Positions 50,351 to 62,294 of a stretch of 64,000 nt of DNA are shown piece after piece. The notes under the pieces were generated by a model. That model was given only the letters and a program-made list of their open reading frames with translations. It did no database searches and was not told the origin of the DNA. The position numbers were made by a program, and so were the translations under genes. Positions within the stretch are counted from its first letter, which is position 1, and each line of letters starts with the position of its first letter. Source of the stretch: Perca fluviatilis (Eukaryota; Chordata; Actinopteri; Perciformes; Percidae); the NCBI RefSeq assembly GCF_010015445.1, contig NC_053118.1:9722907-9786906 (forward strand), given 5' to 3'.

Positions 50351-50757
50351 GCTCTATTTTTTTTGAGAACACCAGCTGCGTGCAGATTTTTCATCACTGT
50401 GAAGCAGATGCTCCACAGAATAGCTGTGTTGATGGATCAAATGTTGGGGGCAAACAGGGCTCACAGGTTATTTTAGTGGTTTACTCCAGCTTTGTTAGGT
50501 AGAAGGTGTCATAAGTTGAACTGATTGTAAAGCCACATCAGGCAAATTTTTGATTTTGGCAATATAAATAAAAGTGGCTTGACTTGAACTTGACTGAAGT
50601 TCAAATTGTCCCATTACAACCCATGTCACCTGAGAAATGTGTGACTGGCCGCCAACCAGAGTTGTCTGAGTATTAATTTCTTTATTTTCATAAAGGACAA
50701 CACACATTAATTAAAGTGCTCATATTATGCTCATTTTCAGGTTCATAATTGTATTTA

Positions 50758-51511
50758 TGGCGCTTTTCCATTACATGGGACCTGCTCGACTCGCCTCGAC
50801 TCTACTCGACTCTATTCGCCTCGACGCGCTGTGCGTCCGTTTTCCATTGCAGATTTTAGTACCGCCTCAGCGTGGCTGGTCGTCATAACGACTGCCGTGG
50901 GCGTGGCTTAGTAGCGTTGCTTTAATGGCTTTTCCCCGACTCATTTCCTGGTTCTCCGTCTCCGTAAACAACATGATATCGAACAGATAGTTAACGTTTA
51001 CTGCTCCATATTTCCCACCGTGGTCAGAAAGAACAGGGGAGACACTTTGTTTCTCTCATATATATATGACTCTAGAGTCGCTACTCGCTGCGGAGATAAT
51101 CGCCGTCACTCTCTCACTTCTCCCTCGCTCACCAGCTCCCCACACAGACACACATCACACATGCACACACCAGCGTACAAGTATAAACATCAGGCCACTT
51201 GTATGCTACGGAGAAAGCTCTGCGTGGAGCCTCCGGCAGCAAAAAAACAGCGCTGTCTTAAACTATTTAACAATGCCGTCTCTCGCTAGCAATGCAGTGA
51301 TCAGTGACGATTCTTTCCGACCAGTCAGCAGCCTGCAGGTTTTCACGTCACCTTTTCGGCTCGCCTCAGCTCGCTTGGAACCTCGACTGAGGAGGTACTA
51401 AAACAAGTATCTGTTAGCAGGTACCAGGTACTTTTTTTCATAATGGAAAACCAAAAAAGGCGAGTAGAGTCGAGGCGAGTCGAGCAGGTACCATGTAATG
51501 GAAAAGCGCCA
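50758..51511. mobile_element. PIF/Harbinger-like MITE, 754 bp, TSD TTA
   Basis: It begins TGGCGCTTTTCCATTACATG and ends CATGTAATGGAAAAGCGCCA, an inverted repeat of about 20 bp that matches exactly. TTA flanks it at 50755-50757 and 51512-51514. The interior (51008-51240) is the inverse of a module seen at 9405-9612. Confidence 0.85.
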
Positions 51512-51517
51512 TTAGAG

Positions 51518-52992
51518 TAGGGTGACCAGGTTTCCGGGAGCTGAAACCGGGACACTTTGCGTGTGACCGTAGTGCTTGCACACGCTTTTTAACGTGAACA
51601 TGTGCCAGCCCAGGTCAGACATATACACAGACAGTTACTTCATTATTTTTATCGTAGGCTCCTCATCTAATAATAAGTGTTTTTTCTGGTAAAATTAACA
51701 AAATTGCAGCAACAGCCTTTTTCAGTTCAATGTGAGATTTATGTTGAAGTGTTATTTATTCCAATAACACCAAAAGAATTAAAATGATTTATTGAAAATT
51801 TTGAGCATTAAACACTTCATTTCCTGCATTCTGGTGAATTTGTATGCACCTATTTCTACCTTTTTCTGAATCAATGTATGCTGCAAATATCTTTATGTGA
51901 AGAGAAACATAGATTACAATCCAAACATAAAAACATAATGGAATATATTGCAGTAAGGCTCTCAGGCATTCTGTATTGCTTTCAACTATTTATTCTCCTG
52001 TGGATCGACTTTTCTAATTATATCGGAGTCAGCACACATGTAGCCTTGCATCATTTACTCTTCCCTCCTGTTTTGCGTCTTTTGACAAACCCCTGGACTG
52101 TAATATTTGAGATCTGTTTGAGCAATGTCCAAAACTTTGTGCACATTCAAAATACAGTATATCTGTGTTCTCTGTGATTTGGAGGAGTTGTGATATAATA
52201 GTAGTTATAATAGGCTATTACAAGAATAAAGTCACTATATTTCAGAAAATAATCTGAACCATAGTCTGCTGTGCATTACGTGCTTGCTCTGCTGATAAGG
52301 TAGATCTCAGACCTTCTGACAGACACAGAGCCCCGCTTGGGTGTCTGAATGAGACAAAGAGTTTAGCTAGGGAAGTGGCTGAACGCTGCTCTACATCGGA
52401 GGTGGAAACCCGAAACTACTGCAGAAATACATGGAGCACAAACGCAACACATCTTCCGCAGCATGTCCACAGCTGAGCACATCCATAAACCTGAAGCTGC
52501 CCTGCATTTTACAGAGAGAGTGGACACTAAGAGACCCACAGGTCTGCTTCAGAGCGCCGTGTGTCTGAACCGTAGCTGGAAACATCACGTCACAGGAACT
52601 TCAAACTAAATCATTAGTATTGCCCTCCTAAACTTTGTGTTGATGGCATCAATGTATTACACTGATTTGGCTATGATTCCTCCGAAAACTTCACCCGGCT
52701 TTCACAGCTTTCCTCACATAGAGACGGTTGCTAGGTGATAGCAACAAATACAGCATGGTCGGACCCCGCACGTAGCTGCCCGTTGTATTCGCCTCGGAAG
52801 AATAAACTGGACAAAGTTACATTCGGGGCTAAACTCAAAACATTCAGGGCTGAAGCCCCGGCAAAATCGGCTCACGCCACTCCTGGTGTAAACCAGGACA
52901 TTTTAGAGTCCCGACAGGCTTTTGTCGGGACTCGGGACAAGCAATTCAAAATTGGGACTGTCCCGGTGAAACCAGGTCGTCTGGTCACCCTA
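51518..52992. mobile_element. hAT-like element, 1475 bp, same ends as the one at 8977
   Basis: It begins TAGGGTGACCAGGTTTCC and ends GTCGTCTGGTCACCCTA. The flanks cattagag and atttagag agree at six of eight positions. I see no transposase motif. It lies 6 bp from the end of the Harbinger element. Confidence 0.8.
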
Positions 52993-53041
52993 ATTTAGAG
53001 GTTGTACCAGAATAGGTTTATGTGGTTTAATTTTCAGAAAT

Positions 53042-53078
<37 letters not shown>

Positions 53079-55839
53079 GAATATTTTTGTTGTACTGCAC
53101 ATTGCTGCAGCTCCTCTTTTCACCCTGTGTGTTGAGCTCTCTGTTTTAGCGACAGAGTGAGACATCTCACTTCTGTGCACAGTAAGTACATGCGCAGTAA
53201 GTACTGCTAGCCAGTCAGAAGCAGAGTATGAGGGCGTGCCACGCTAGCAGCTAGGCGAGCATTATAATGTGTGTTACAAAGTGACCACATTTGTCTCTGA
53301 AGTAAAGTCTGGACTACAACAGAGCTGTTTGGAGCAGTTTGTAAACAGTGTTTTCTGTTGGAGATGGTAAGTCCCTTTGGGGTGGACTTTGGGCTTTTTC
53401 ACTTTGTAAACCTATGATGTGCACAAAAATATATATAACACAATAAAGGAAAGGGGAAAAAGCCAAAAAGCATAATATGAGCACTTTAACATTTCTGTAA
53501 ACGTTCCAGTGTTAGCCAGCCGATTATAATTTTCAACGGTAGTCCTTGTATTTTATTGAACTTGTCGACCCTGAGTTGGTATTGCTATGGCAAACTACTA
53601 AGTACAGTGGTCAACAATGAAATTTGATGCTTGACTTTTGAGCCATCACGATAAGAAGTCCAAAAGGTGACTGAGCTCACTTGTCAACAGATCCATCTCC
53701 ATGACAACTGAACAAACTAGTAAGTAGACTTGGGTCATAATGTTGTTTTAAAGCTGCTAAACTATAATTTTGGTTGACTTATAGTCACTTTTTTAATTTA
53801 ATATTAGAATTAACCTTAAAAACACAGCATGTTTGATATGCGTATTACTATTACTACTACTACTATTACTACTAGGAAAGAATTGCTATAAAGATACACT
53901 GATTTTACTGCTTCTTCTCAAACTTAGATCTGAATTTATTTTCTTTTGGCACCACTGGCAAGAGAGACAATGGCACAATATGCCTGATAAATTGGTCTGC
54001 AGGAGGCACAGCTGTAAACCATGAAATCTTATTGGACAATCAATCAGTCAATTGTCCCCGCCTGAGCCGATTCCTACCAAATTGGAGTCCTCCACACTGG
54101 TGAAGTCAACTGGCAATTTGGGAGTGCAGTGCTTTGGGGTACTCTACTTCAAATGATTCGAAGAGCAGCATCCACAGAAAGTGCTCTAAACAGAAAGGGC
54201 AGCTCAGGCAAAGCAGAGAAGGATTTTTTCAAGAGGAAAAGCTTAAAAATAATGACATCTTTGGAGGGAGTCTATTTTGGCTCAGAGCTGTTCTACCCTT
54301 CTATAATTGGTCCCACATAAAGCACCATTACAATTTGATTTGCCTATAAACAGACATCTAAAGCTGTGATATTTAATTTGCACACTGCTGTCCCAAAATG
54401 GCAGCGAGAGGTAACTGTTTGAATTTTGCAGACTTCATTACTTAGAAATCCTGTTAGACAACATTAGCAAAATGCGCTGGTTTATGTTTACCAAATGGCT
54501 CTGTGTGTTACTTCTTTATCAAAGAACTCATACCAATCTGACTCCACATTGATGTGGATGGTGAGATAAGCCTCCCATTGGCCTTCTGTTTACTTTTGTA
54601 GGTCCTACCACCGTTTTACTATGATGCACTATTTTTAGTTTGAAGTATTTGAGAAATTGTGGTCCAAGTCCTATAATCTGCAGTAAACTTTAGCAACATC
54701 TTTACTCTGGCTTTTGTTCTGTACAATACAGGACTGGATTAGCATGCATTCACACACTATGGCGGCCCTCAGACGGTCTGGCGAAAAACTCAGGTCTTTC
54801 CGTTCATTTTGAATGGGTGTAGTGTGTTTAGGCTGCGGCGGTGGGTGTCGCAGAGAGGAGCTGAAAAAACAGAACATAAGTTGAGGACGTTTCAACTTTT
54901 GGAGAAACGCAACACGACGATCATGGAACCGGCGATCAGACTTGTCAGTCCGTTTTGAGGCGTTTGAGGCCCGTACAGTAAACAGGAAACATCACTGCCT
55001 CTATTGCTGGCACAAGAACGTTTTAAAACACTATGAGGGTAAAAGTTACACTCCCACTGCCGCACAACCCTGCAGTGAATTGACAGATCGCTTTTTCTGG
55101 TCTGAATGGGCCCTTAACCAACTAGAGGGCCGCGGGGCAAACATGCAGTTTGGGCTCCGACCTCCCACCCACTGTTTCTCCCACTCTGTACATTGTGTAT
55201 GCACCCAGTCACCTTTAAGTGCCCATCAGGTACACATCACACAGCAGACTACACATAGTGGCTTCATTATACGTGTGTTACCAAGAACCCCAGAAACCAA
55301 CCAGTACTCCTATTGTGGTGTACTATCCTGCACCAAGTTTGCTGTTTAGTTTGTGTAGCAGTTTGTTATTATTTGATCAAATACAAATATAACAAAGGGT
55401 TTAATAGTAGTGTCTCTCCACAAGACAAGGCCTCGAGTTGAGGGTAAAATGCAATAGTCACAGTGGTTACAAAAGAAATTGATGGATTCAATGATCATGG
55501 GGCCCCTGCAGGTTGGTGGCCTCGGGGCAGTTGCCTGCTTTGCCCACTTAGTAATATAGTATTGATATCAAAGACACCAATACCAGTGAGCAAACAACAC
55601 CAGCATTTCATTTGGCCAAAGTGGAGAGAATCAAAGGAGCGATACTGTGTCTGCGTACTATACACTACTTCCAGCAGTGCATTGACGAGTACAGTGGTCA
55701 AAATCCCCGTTAACGCCTGTTATCATTTAACTGAAGTATCGATCAGATAACGATGCCTGAGCCAATTCCACTTGCTGAACAGTGTTGCAACCGCTCCAGC
55801 AACAGTTCAGAAAACAAACAGATTAATGAAGACAAGTAC

Positions 55840-55953
55840 CAGTATGGTGGAGACGATCAGAGACCGATTGGATAAGGAATCAGACACATTAGACGTCTTC
55901 CCTTTCTGGTTGTCCGTCATGTTCAGGCCACTTGGAGGGTCCCAGGTACCAAT
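55840..55953 (-). CDS. grik2: grik2 internal exon: linker and start of ligand-binding S1 (residues 402-439)
   Basis: This 114-bp, phase-0 exon encodes 38 residues from [14 protein letters not shown] to [11 protein letters not shown]. It joins the previous exon as ...LEK-IGTW..., as in GRIK2. The acceptor is tgttttgcag and the donor is gtacttgtct. It covers the linker between the amino-terminal domain and the ligand-binding domain, then the first strand of S1 ([10 protein letters not shown]). Three N-glycosylation sequons are visible: N-M-T, N-V-S and N-R-S. The middle ([12 protein letters not shown]) differs from the mammalian sequence, as expected for an exposed linker. The next exon begins exactly in frame with EEPYVMF. 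An intron of 3740 bp separates it from the exon upstream. Confidence 0.95.
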
Positions 55954-56060
55954 CTGCAAAACAAAATACACTCATTTATTTTTTTTTAAACTGGTTTCAG
56001 GACGGATAGATACATGTAAGATCCAGTTATACAGTCATACAGATCAGACATTTCACTTAA

Positions 56061-56563
56061 AGGTCCCATGACATGGTGTTCTTTGGATGCTTTTATATAG
56101 ACCTTAGTGGTCCCCTAATACTGGATCTGAAGTCTCTTTTCCCGAAATTCAGCCTTGGTGCAGAGTTACAGCCACTAGAGCCAGTCCCACAATGAGCTTT
56201 CCTTAGGATGTGCCAATTCTGTGTCTGTAGCTATTGAGGAGGAGAGAGGGGGGTGGCCTTGAACAACTGCCACTTTGTTAGTTTGAAAGTCATGATGTCT
56301 CTCTCTCTTCATGGTTGGCCAACATTCGCTGGCGAACCGAGCGCAGAGAAAGGGGAGGTAACCTTGCTCCTTATGACCTCATAAGGAGAAGATTCCAGAT
56401 CGGCCCATCTGAGCTTTCATTTTCTCAAAGGCAGAGCAGGATACCCAGGGCTCGGTTTACACCTATCGCCATTTCTAGCCACTGGGGGAAAATAGGCAGG
56501 CTGGAGGAACTCACATTAATGTTAAAAAAGCTCATGAAGTGAAATTTTCATGCCATGGGACCT
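56061..56563. mobile_element. TTAA-flanked MITE, 503 bp
   Basis: It begins AGGTCCCATGACATGG and ends TTTTCATGCCATGGGACCT, flanked by TTAA at 56057-56060 and 56564-56567. A truncated copy lies at 1130-1374. Confidence 0.9.
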
Positions 56564-59500
56564 TTAAAAAAAACTAATACCAGGCTGCTTTGCTTTTGGC
56601 TCACTTGGAATATTTTACCATTTGTCATGAAAGCAGTGTCAGTTTCTATTTAAAACTTGCTCATTGTGAGAGGAAGAGCAACTCAAATTAAGCAGAGGGA
56701 AAATGCAAGATGCACTTCAGTTTCAGTCTGATATTTAGAAAGAACAATAACCAAAGTAAAAGCTAGTTCTGTTTTCTGATTGAAAAATGTAATTGGTACC
56801 ATATAAAGAATATTTATCTCTAGCAATAGCGACTCAAGACTGGAAGGTGCTGCTCCGTCTGGATGTGAGTGAACATTCTAAACGTTTGGAGACATTTGAC
56901 ATAGCACCTTTATGTTATACTTATATACGTTTTGGATTGAAGATTATGTCTTGGATCAACCAATGATCTTTTTTTTGACGAACAGGGCCATAAAATGCAA
57001 TGTTGAGATTTGAAAGGTTTAAGTATCAGCACGTCTGCAACCCTCTGTGACTTACGATTCACTGCATAGATCTGCAGAGACAACCCTATCGCCGAAACGC
57101 CAATATTGAACAACTCTGCAAGACTGATGTAGGTTCAGTGACATTTTATTTACATCCAATGATACTGTTTTTAAAAATTCTTGCTTTCTGCAATATCTGT
57201 ATATGGAAACCCTATATGGTTAGGCAACTTAAACAACTGGATGGGGAAAGATCATGGTTTTGGTTAATCCAATGACAAACCTTAAACACAGGTCTGTGAT
57301 GGGAGGCAAACTGTGGTCTTTTCTATTAAAGTCGTATGCATTTTATGACCATTCACCACACAAACAGTCACACTCTTTAACTTCTGCCTTGCCGCGTGAA
57401 GGACATAACACTTCCTGGAGTGGCATAGGACATATATTGTAATGCGCAAACTCTTCCATTGCCTTTGCCAATGCTAAGGATACTGGACTGGTGGAGACGT
57501 TCATGTGTATCTTAACAGAAGATAAAGCATTTCTGTTATTTCTGTTTCAATTGGTAACACTACCAAACACACAGGCAGAAATGTACAGAATAGACATAAA
57601 CTGTACTCAGACTTCCCCCTCTTTCTTTGCTGGATACATACAGAGAGGATAATGTGCAGCACCCTGAGGACACAGTTGACAGCCGTGTGAACCCTCACCA
57701 CTGTCAGGGGGCACTTTCTTCTATACTCCCACAGGGTATAATGTTAGAGATGATCTAGGATCTGGGTTGGCCCTGTGGGAGGGTTGGTGGAGGACAACAC
57801 TAAGAAGAGCTAAAAGAAGAAGGGGAGCATCCTGGGGAAGCAAGCAGGAAGAAGAGGAGGGCGAAGCTATCGGATCGTGCCTGAAGGCTTCTCCTGTCCT
57901 CTCTCGGCTCTCCCTCAAGTCTCCACGCCCAAGCCTCCTCGTCAGCAACCCTCCACTCTCACCCCATCCAAACCCACTGACCTGCGCACATGGATCACAA
58001 ACACTCCAACCCACACCAGCCACACACACCTCAGGGCTCCTCTGATGCCCCGCACGAGGGCCAGAGATAGGCTTTGTAATTGCAAATCAACTCTTTAATT
58101 CAGGCTTCATGAGGCTGGAGGGCTTCTGAAGGGTTTTTTATTAATCGAGTAAATTATTCATGGAGGTGCAGGCGCACACAGACCAGAGGTCAGGTGCTGC
58201 TGAGAGGCGAGCACCGGAGAGGATGCTGAAGTGTGAAGTGTTTGCGGTTGCATTCGAGAATATTATTTGTATCGGCGGTGCTAGCAGGTTATCCTCCCGC
58301 TGGTAATCTCATGAATCTTAAATTGAGTGCTGGAGATGCTAGGAAAAGATGTAAACCATAGCTGCAACTATTCATACTAGTACACCGCCACATGCTGACG
58401 CATATGCCACGACATTCCCTGATGCATTCTAACTGAGGTAGTGTTTGGATTTAGTTTGGATGTTAGACAAATCAAATTGGTGTATTTTATGGTTAGTCTA
58501 TAGCACTTTCATGCTGACCTGCAGCAGAAAATTGCAAAGGACATAAAAGTCGAATGAAGTGGCATCTACACACATGTACGTCTGAACTGGTGTATTTATA
58601 TTCATGTGGATAGCTAATACACATTGTAGGCCGTGTTTAGACTGACATTAGTGCTGTGTCAAAAAATGTAACCCCCTGATTCACCCTAGTGCTGGCATGC
58701 TGGGGCCATCTATGAAAAGAGCTTTAGCAAAAATAAGTTAATCTGCAAACTAGATGGACCTGCTCAACTTTTGCAGCAATGCTATTGTGGCAAAGCACTA
58801 AATTGGCCGATATACATTCCTCTGAGATTACTGTATAAATTTAACATCATCATTCTACTTTTTACACTTACATATCACTTTTCTACATTAACTGAAAAGG
58901 TGCTTTACAATTTGCTTCTCATTTACCCATTCACACACACACACACACAATGGAGCTGCCATGCAAGGCGCTGGCCTGCCCATCGGGAACAACTTAGGGT
59001 TCAGTGTCTTGGCCAAAGACACTTTGACATGTGGAAAGGAGCTTTGTTTCTGCTAGCCATCCTACACTATGGAGCAAAATCACAGAACGTGCATGCGTTA
59101 ATCAATCGTTAACAAAATTGGTAGCGTTAAAAGGAATTTGTGTTAACTCGTTATTAATGCGTTCATTTTGACAGCCCAACATTTTTGAAATCACGTCCTG
59201 ACTTCATGTCTGAATTTAACATACAAACGAGAGATTGATCTTGATCTTCCAATCTCGCAAAAGCTAAACAATTTCTTCACAAAGATGATTCACTGGTAAA
59301 ATGATCAATTCTTTGTACGGCACCACCAATACTATTTGTATTTCATTCTGTTTGGGTACCTACACAAAGCTTAGATAATGCTGCTGCAGCATATGCCATT
59401 CACTGCCAATGTTGCCCGTGACTTATGGACCTACGATGTGGCTGCCAGAGAGTTAGCTGAAAGCCCTCAATTAATGGACTGCAGCTATGCATATTACACA

Positions 59501-59620
59501 TAAATGAGGGTTATGGCAGACTGATTGTGTCTGTGTTGAGCTTTCACGAATCACGGCTACATTAACACCTTGAATTTATCTCAACATCACATTGGCATAC
59601 CAGCTGGACTCATTAGTGCA

Positions 59621-59623
<3 letters not shown>

Positions 59624-59674
<51 letters not shown>
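59624..59674. repeat. (CA)n microsatellite next to a grik2 donor
   Basis: A CA run of about 51 bp on the plus strand ends 19 bp from the donor of the exon at 59694. In the transcript it is a TG repeat just downstream of the 5' splice site. Confidence 0.95.
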
Positions 59675-59678
<4 letters not shown>

Positions 59679-59681
59679 TTA

Positions 59682-59801
<120 letters not shown>

Positions 59802-61037
59802 CTAAAGAGAGGGAGGCAGGGAGACACAGAGAATATTAGAGGAGACCATCAGTATCAAGTCTACATCTCCGCTTTCTGATATGTTTTTTGATGTCAGTGT
59901 TCGAGGCAAAATCAGTCAAGGAGTGAAAAAAGACACTATTTCTATTTTTCCCCTCTTTCAAACACTGTTTCGGTTTGTACAGCCTTCCCTGGCATCATGA
60001 TGCCTACACAGTGTCTGAGGCTCCATTTGTAACAGTGGGAATGCAATTACCCAATCTTTACAGATATTTAGAGGTGTGATAGGATACAATGTAGCATGAA
60101 AGTGGTTCAGAGCAGGAAAGGCTTTTTTTTTTCCCAGGTACAGCAAATCATCACAGTGTTGCTCCGACTGGAAGCCGGGGGACTTCAGGGCCTATCTTTA
60201 GTTAGATGAGTGGGAGTCGCAGATCTGGAACTTCAACTGTGCTAGAAAGCATTTGTCATATTACTTTGACTCAGAGTCTAAATACCTCTCCATTGACACC
60301 AGTGCTGTTTGCAGATACAAGGATAAGTTACTCCAATGGAGATAATTATGAACTACTATTACCAAGGAATGCGGTAGGCATATCTGTCAACTATTTGGGT
60401 ACGCTAACAATATGTGGATATGTTGTTTGTATTTCATGATTGTATTTTTGGTTTTTTAAATAACTGATAAATGTTGTGAATTTGTCAAAAGCAACATTAT
60501 GATGAACCGTGATGGTCGCTTGAAGTGATTCAGTTAGGTCTTAGCTATGTAAAAGCACAAACACTTTCATCTGCGCCATAGTTTTATACAATTAATTTGT
60601 GATCTAAAACAATGTGTCTATACTGATGTTGTTTTTTTTACCAAGAGTTTGCAGTGGGAGTAGTTATGGCTCTTTACACCGAAAATGCAAATGTGGTTGT
60701 TCGCAGTTTAGCCAGGCGCACGCACACGTGCACGCACAGACACACAGACACACACACACACACATATCCTTTTTTAAAGCCATAGTGTGTACAGTGCACT
60801 AAAGTCCTTTTGTGGGATTTATTTGAATGTGTCATGTTTACATAGTGTATATTATTGCTATAAAGAGTCTATAGAGTCTTTTGCCCAAAATTACTAAAAC
60901 ATTTTTTCTTTAGTGAAAACATATTTTTTTGTGTATGGCAGGGAAAGTTCATTTACAAACTGAACCAGTAAAAATGCTTGAACATCAAGTGAAGAATTCT
61001 ATTTTATCACAGACAGAGTTTGACCTTGACTTTAGAG

Positions 61038-61510
61038 CAGAGATCTTCAGTAGGGGGTCCTCAAGAGTCACTGCAGGGGGGCCTCCAAATTAATGTTTAA
61101 TTGTTTTCTTTTTTCTTTTTTTTTTCAAAAATTTAAAAGTCTTTACATGAATCCAACATATTATTAGCAAATATAAATCCCCACTGATGATAGGCTTACT
61201 GGTCTATAGGTTACGCTGTCACTAAGGTAGCCATCCACAGATACAGTTAATCCCAAAGGATTCACTGTGCCACATTTATGTTGAGAATTAAAATATTATT
61301 TATAAAATCATGCCAACAATTATTATTTGATAGTTTAGTATTCTATGCACTAAAAAGGTAACTATAAAGGCTTTAGGCCGCCCTACACGTTATTGTAGGC
61401 CCAGTTTAATATCCAACTTCATTTTATACAGTATATGTAGTAGGGGGTCCCTGCTCCGTCTCTCTCTCAGTTTAAGGGGTCCTTGGCTTAAAAAATGTTG
61501 AAGACCCGTG
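61038..61510. mobile_element. hAT-like element, 473 bp, perfect 8-bp TSD CTTTAGAG
   Basis: It begins CAGAGATCTTCAGTAGGGGG and ends AATGTTGAAGACCCGTG. CTTTAGAG flanks it at 61030-61037 and 61511-61518. It is an inverted relative of the element at 25565. Confidence 0.9.
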
Positions 61511-61704
61511 CTTTAGAGGGGATTCGAACAAGTTCCAGTTCAAACCTCTGTGCTGTCTTTTTGTTTCCTGTAAAGCACCAGCTGTTCAATACACACCAGC
61601 TCAGTGACCCCGTGGTTCAACTGTTGTAAACTGGGAGGCAGAGGCTTCCAAGGAGCTTTTGGCCTAGCTAAAGATTCTTAAATAGAGGCGCTGTGGGTGA
61701 GAGC

Positions 61705-62294
61705 TAGTCTCGCATTGCCAGACCTATTTCCACAGCACTGTGGAGGAAGGACGGGCCCTTCCACACAACATTCCTGGATCGGAGAAAAATGTTCTCTGGG
61801 TTATTGGCATTTCTTTAAACCAATCACAATCATCTTGGGGCGGCGCTAAGCTCCGGACGCAGCGAGCATGTCTCTTCAAAATGGTTTCGGTAACTGACTT
61901 ACTCTAATATACGCACCCCGCAAAAGAAAACGCCACATTAATTATTAAATGAAGTTAACTTCACACAATACAGTAACGTGAGCTGTATTTTGTCCAAAGA
62001 GCCCCAGTTACATAGTAAATGCAGTAAACTTATTCTTTGTAAATCTTTACAATCATTCCCTGAACGAACCAAACAGGCCTGCCTTGTTGCATGATCCAAA
62101 ATGTACCTTAAAACTTTTTTTTTAAACTTTACCATTTCCAGCCTGGAACATTGATCAGAGGTTCCGGTTAATGTTGCTCAATCCGACCAAAGTTTAAAGT
62201 TAACTCAAAGAATGTGCAAAGTAAGGGGCCTTCCAGCGGGAGTTTCTGGCAGCAGCGGTACTATCCCGCAAATTAAACGTTGTCGATATAGAAG
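61705..62294 (+). repeat. Interspersed repeat family A, copy 5, with an unrelated middle
   Basis: The left 180 bp (tagtctcgcattgccagacc to gctccggacgcagcgagc) and the right end (acgttgtcgatatagaa) match the family. The part 61890-62220 does not resemble the other copies and may be an insertion or a subfamily difference. Confidence 0.6.

Larger units (their letters stand above)
50715..53485. mobile_element. TTAA-flanked element interrupted by a Harbinger MITE and a hAT
   Basis: It begins AGTGCTCATATTATGCTCAT and ends AGCATAATATGAGCACT, flanked by TTAA at 50711-50714 and 53486-53489. The insertions at 50758-51511 and 51518-52992 account for most of its length. Without them it is about 540 bp. 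A (TA)n run lies at 53044-53076. Confidence 0.85.
34614..55839 (-). other. Large grik2 intron between residues 439 and 440 (21.2 kb)
   Basis: This is the longest intron in the window and no exon-like stretch was found inside. The repeats are listed separately. The stretch 35785-35985 (aagcgacgccgtagacttcc) resembles a known fish repeat fragment. I see nothing recognisable in 34620-35780, 38160-39190, 41370-42220, 43270-45850, 48180-49950, 50360-50700 and 53500-55830. Confidence 0.8.

Noticed and set aside
54942..55349. 135-codon plus-strand frame, Cys/His rich in places
   Set aside because: The pattern C-x2-C...H is loose, there is no known domain and it lies in a grik2 intron; a fragment of a repeat is as likely.
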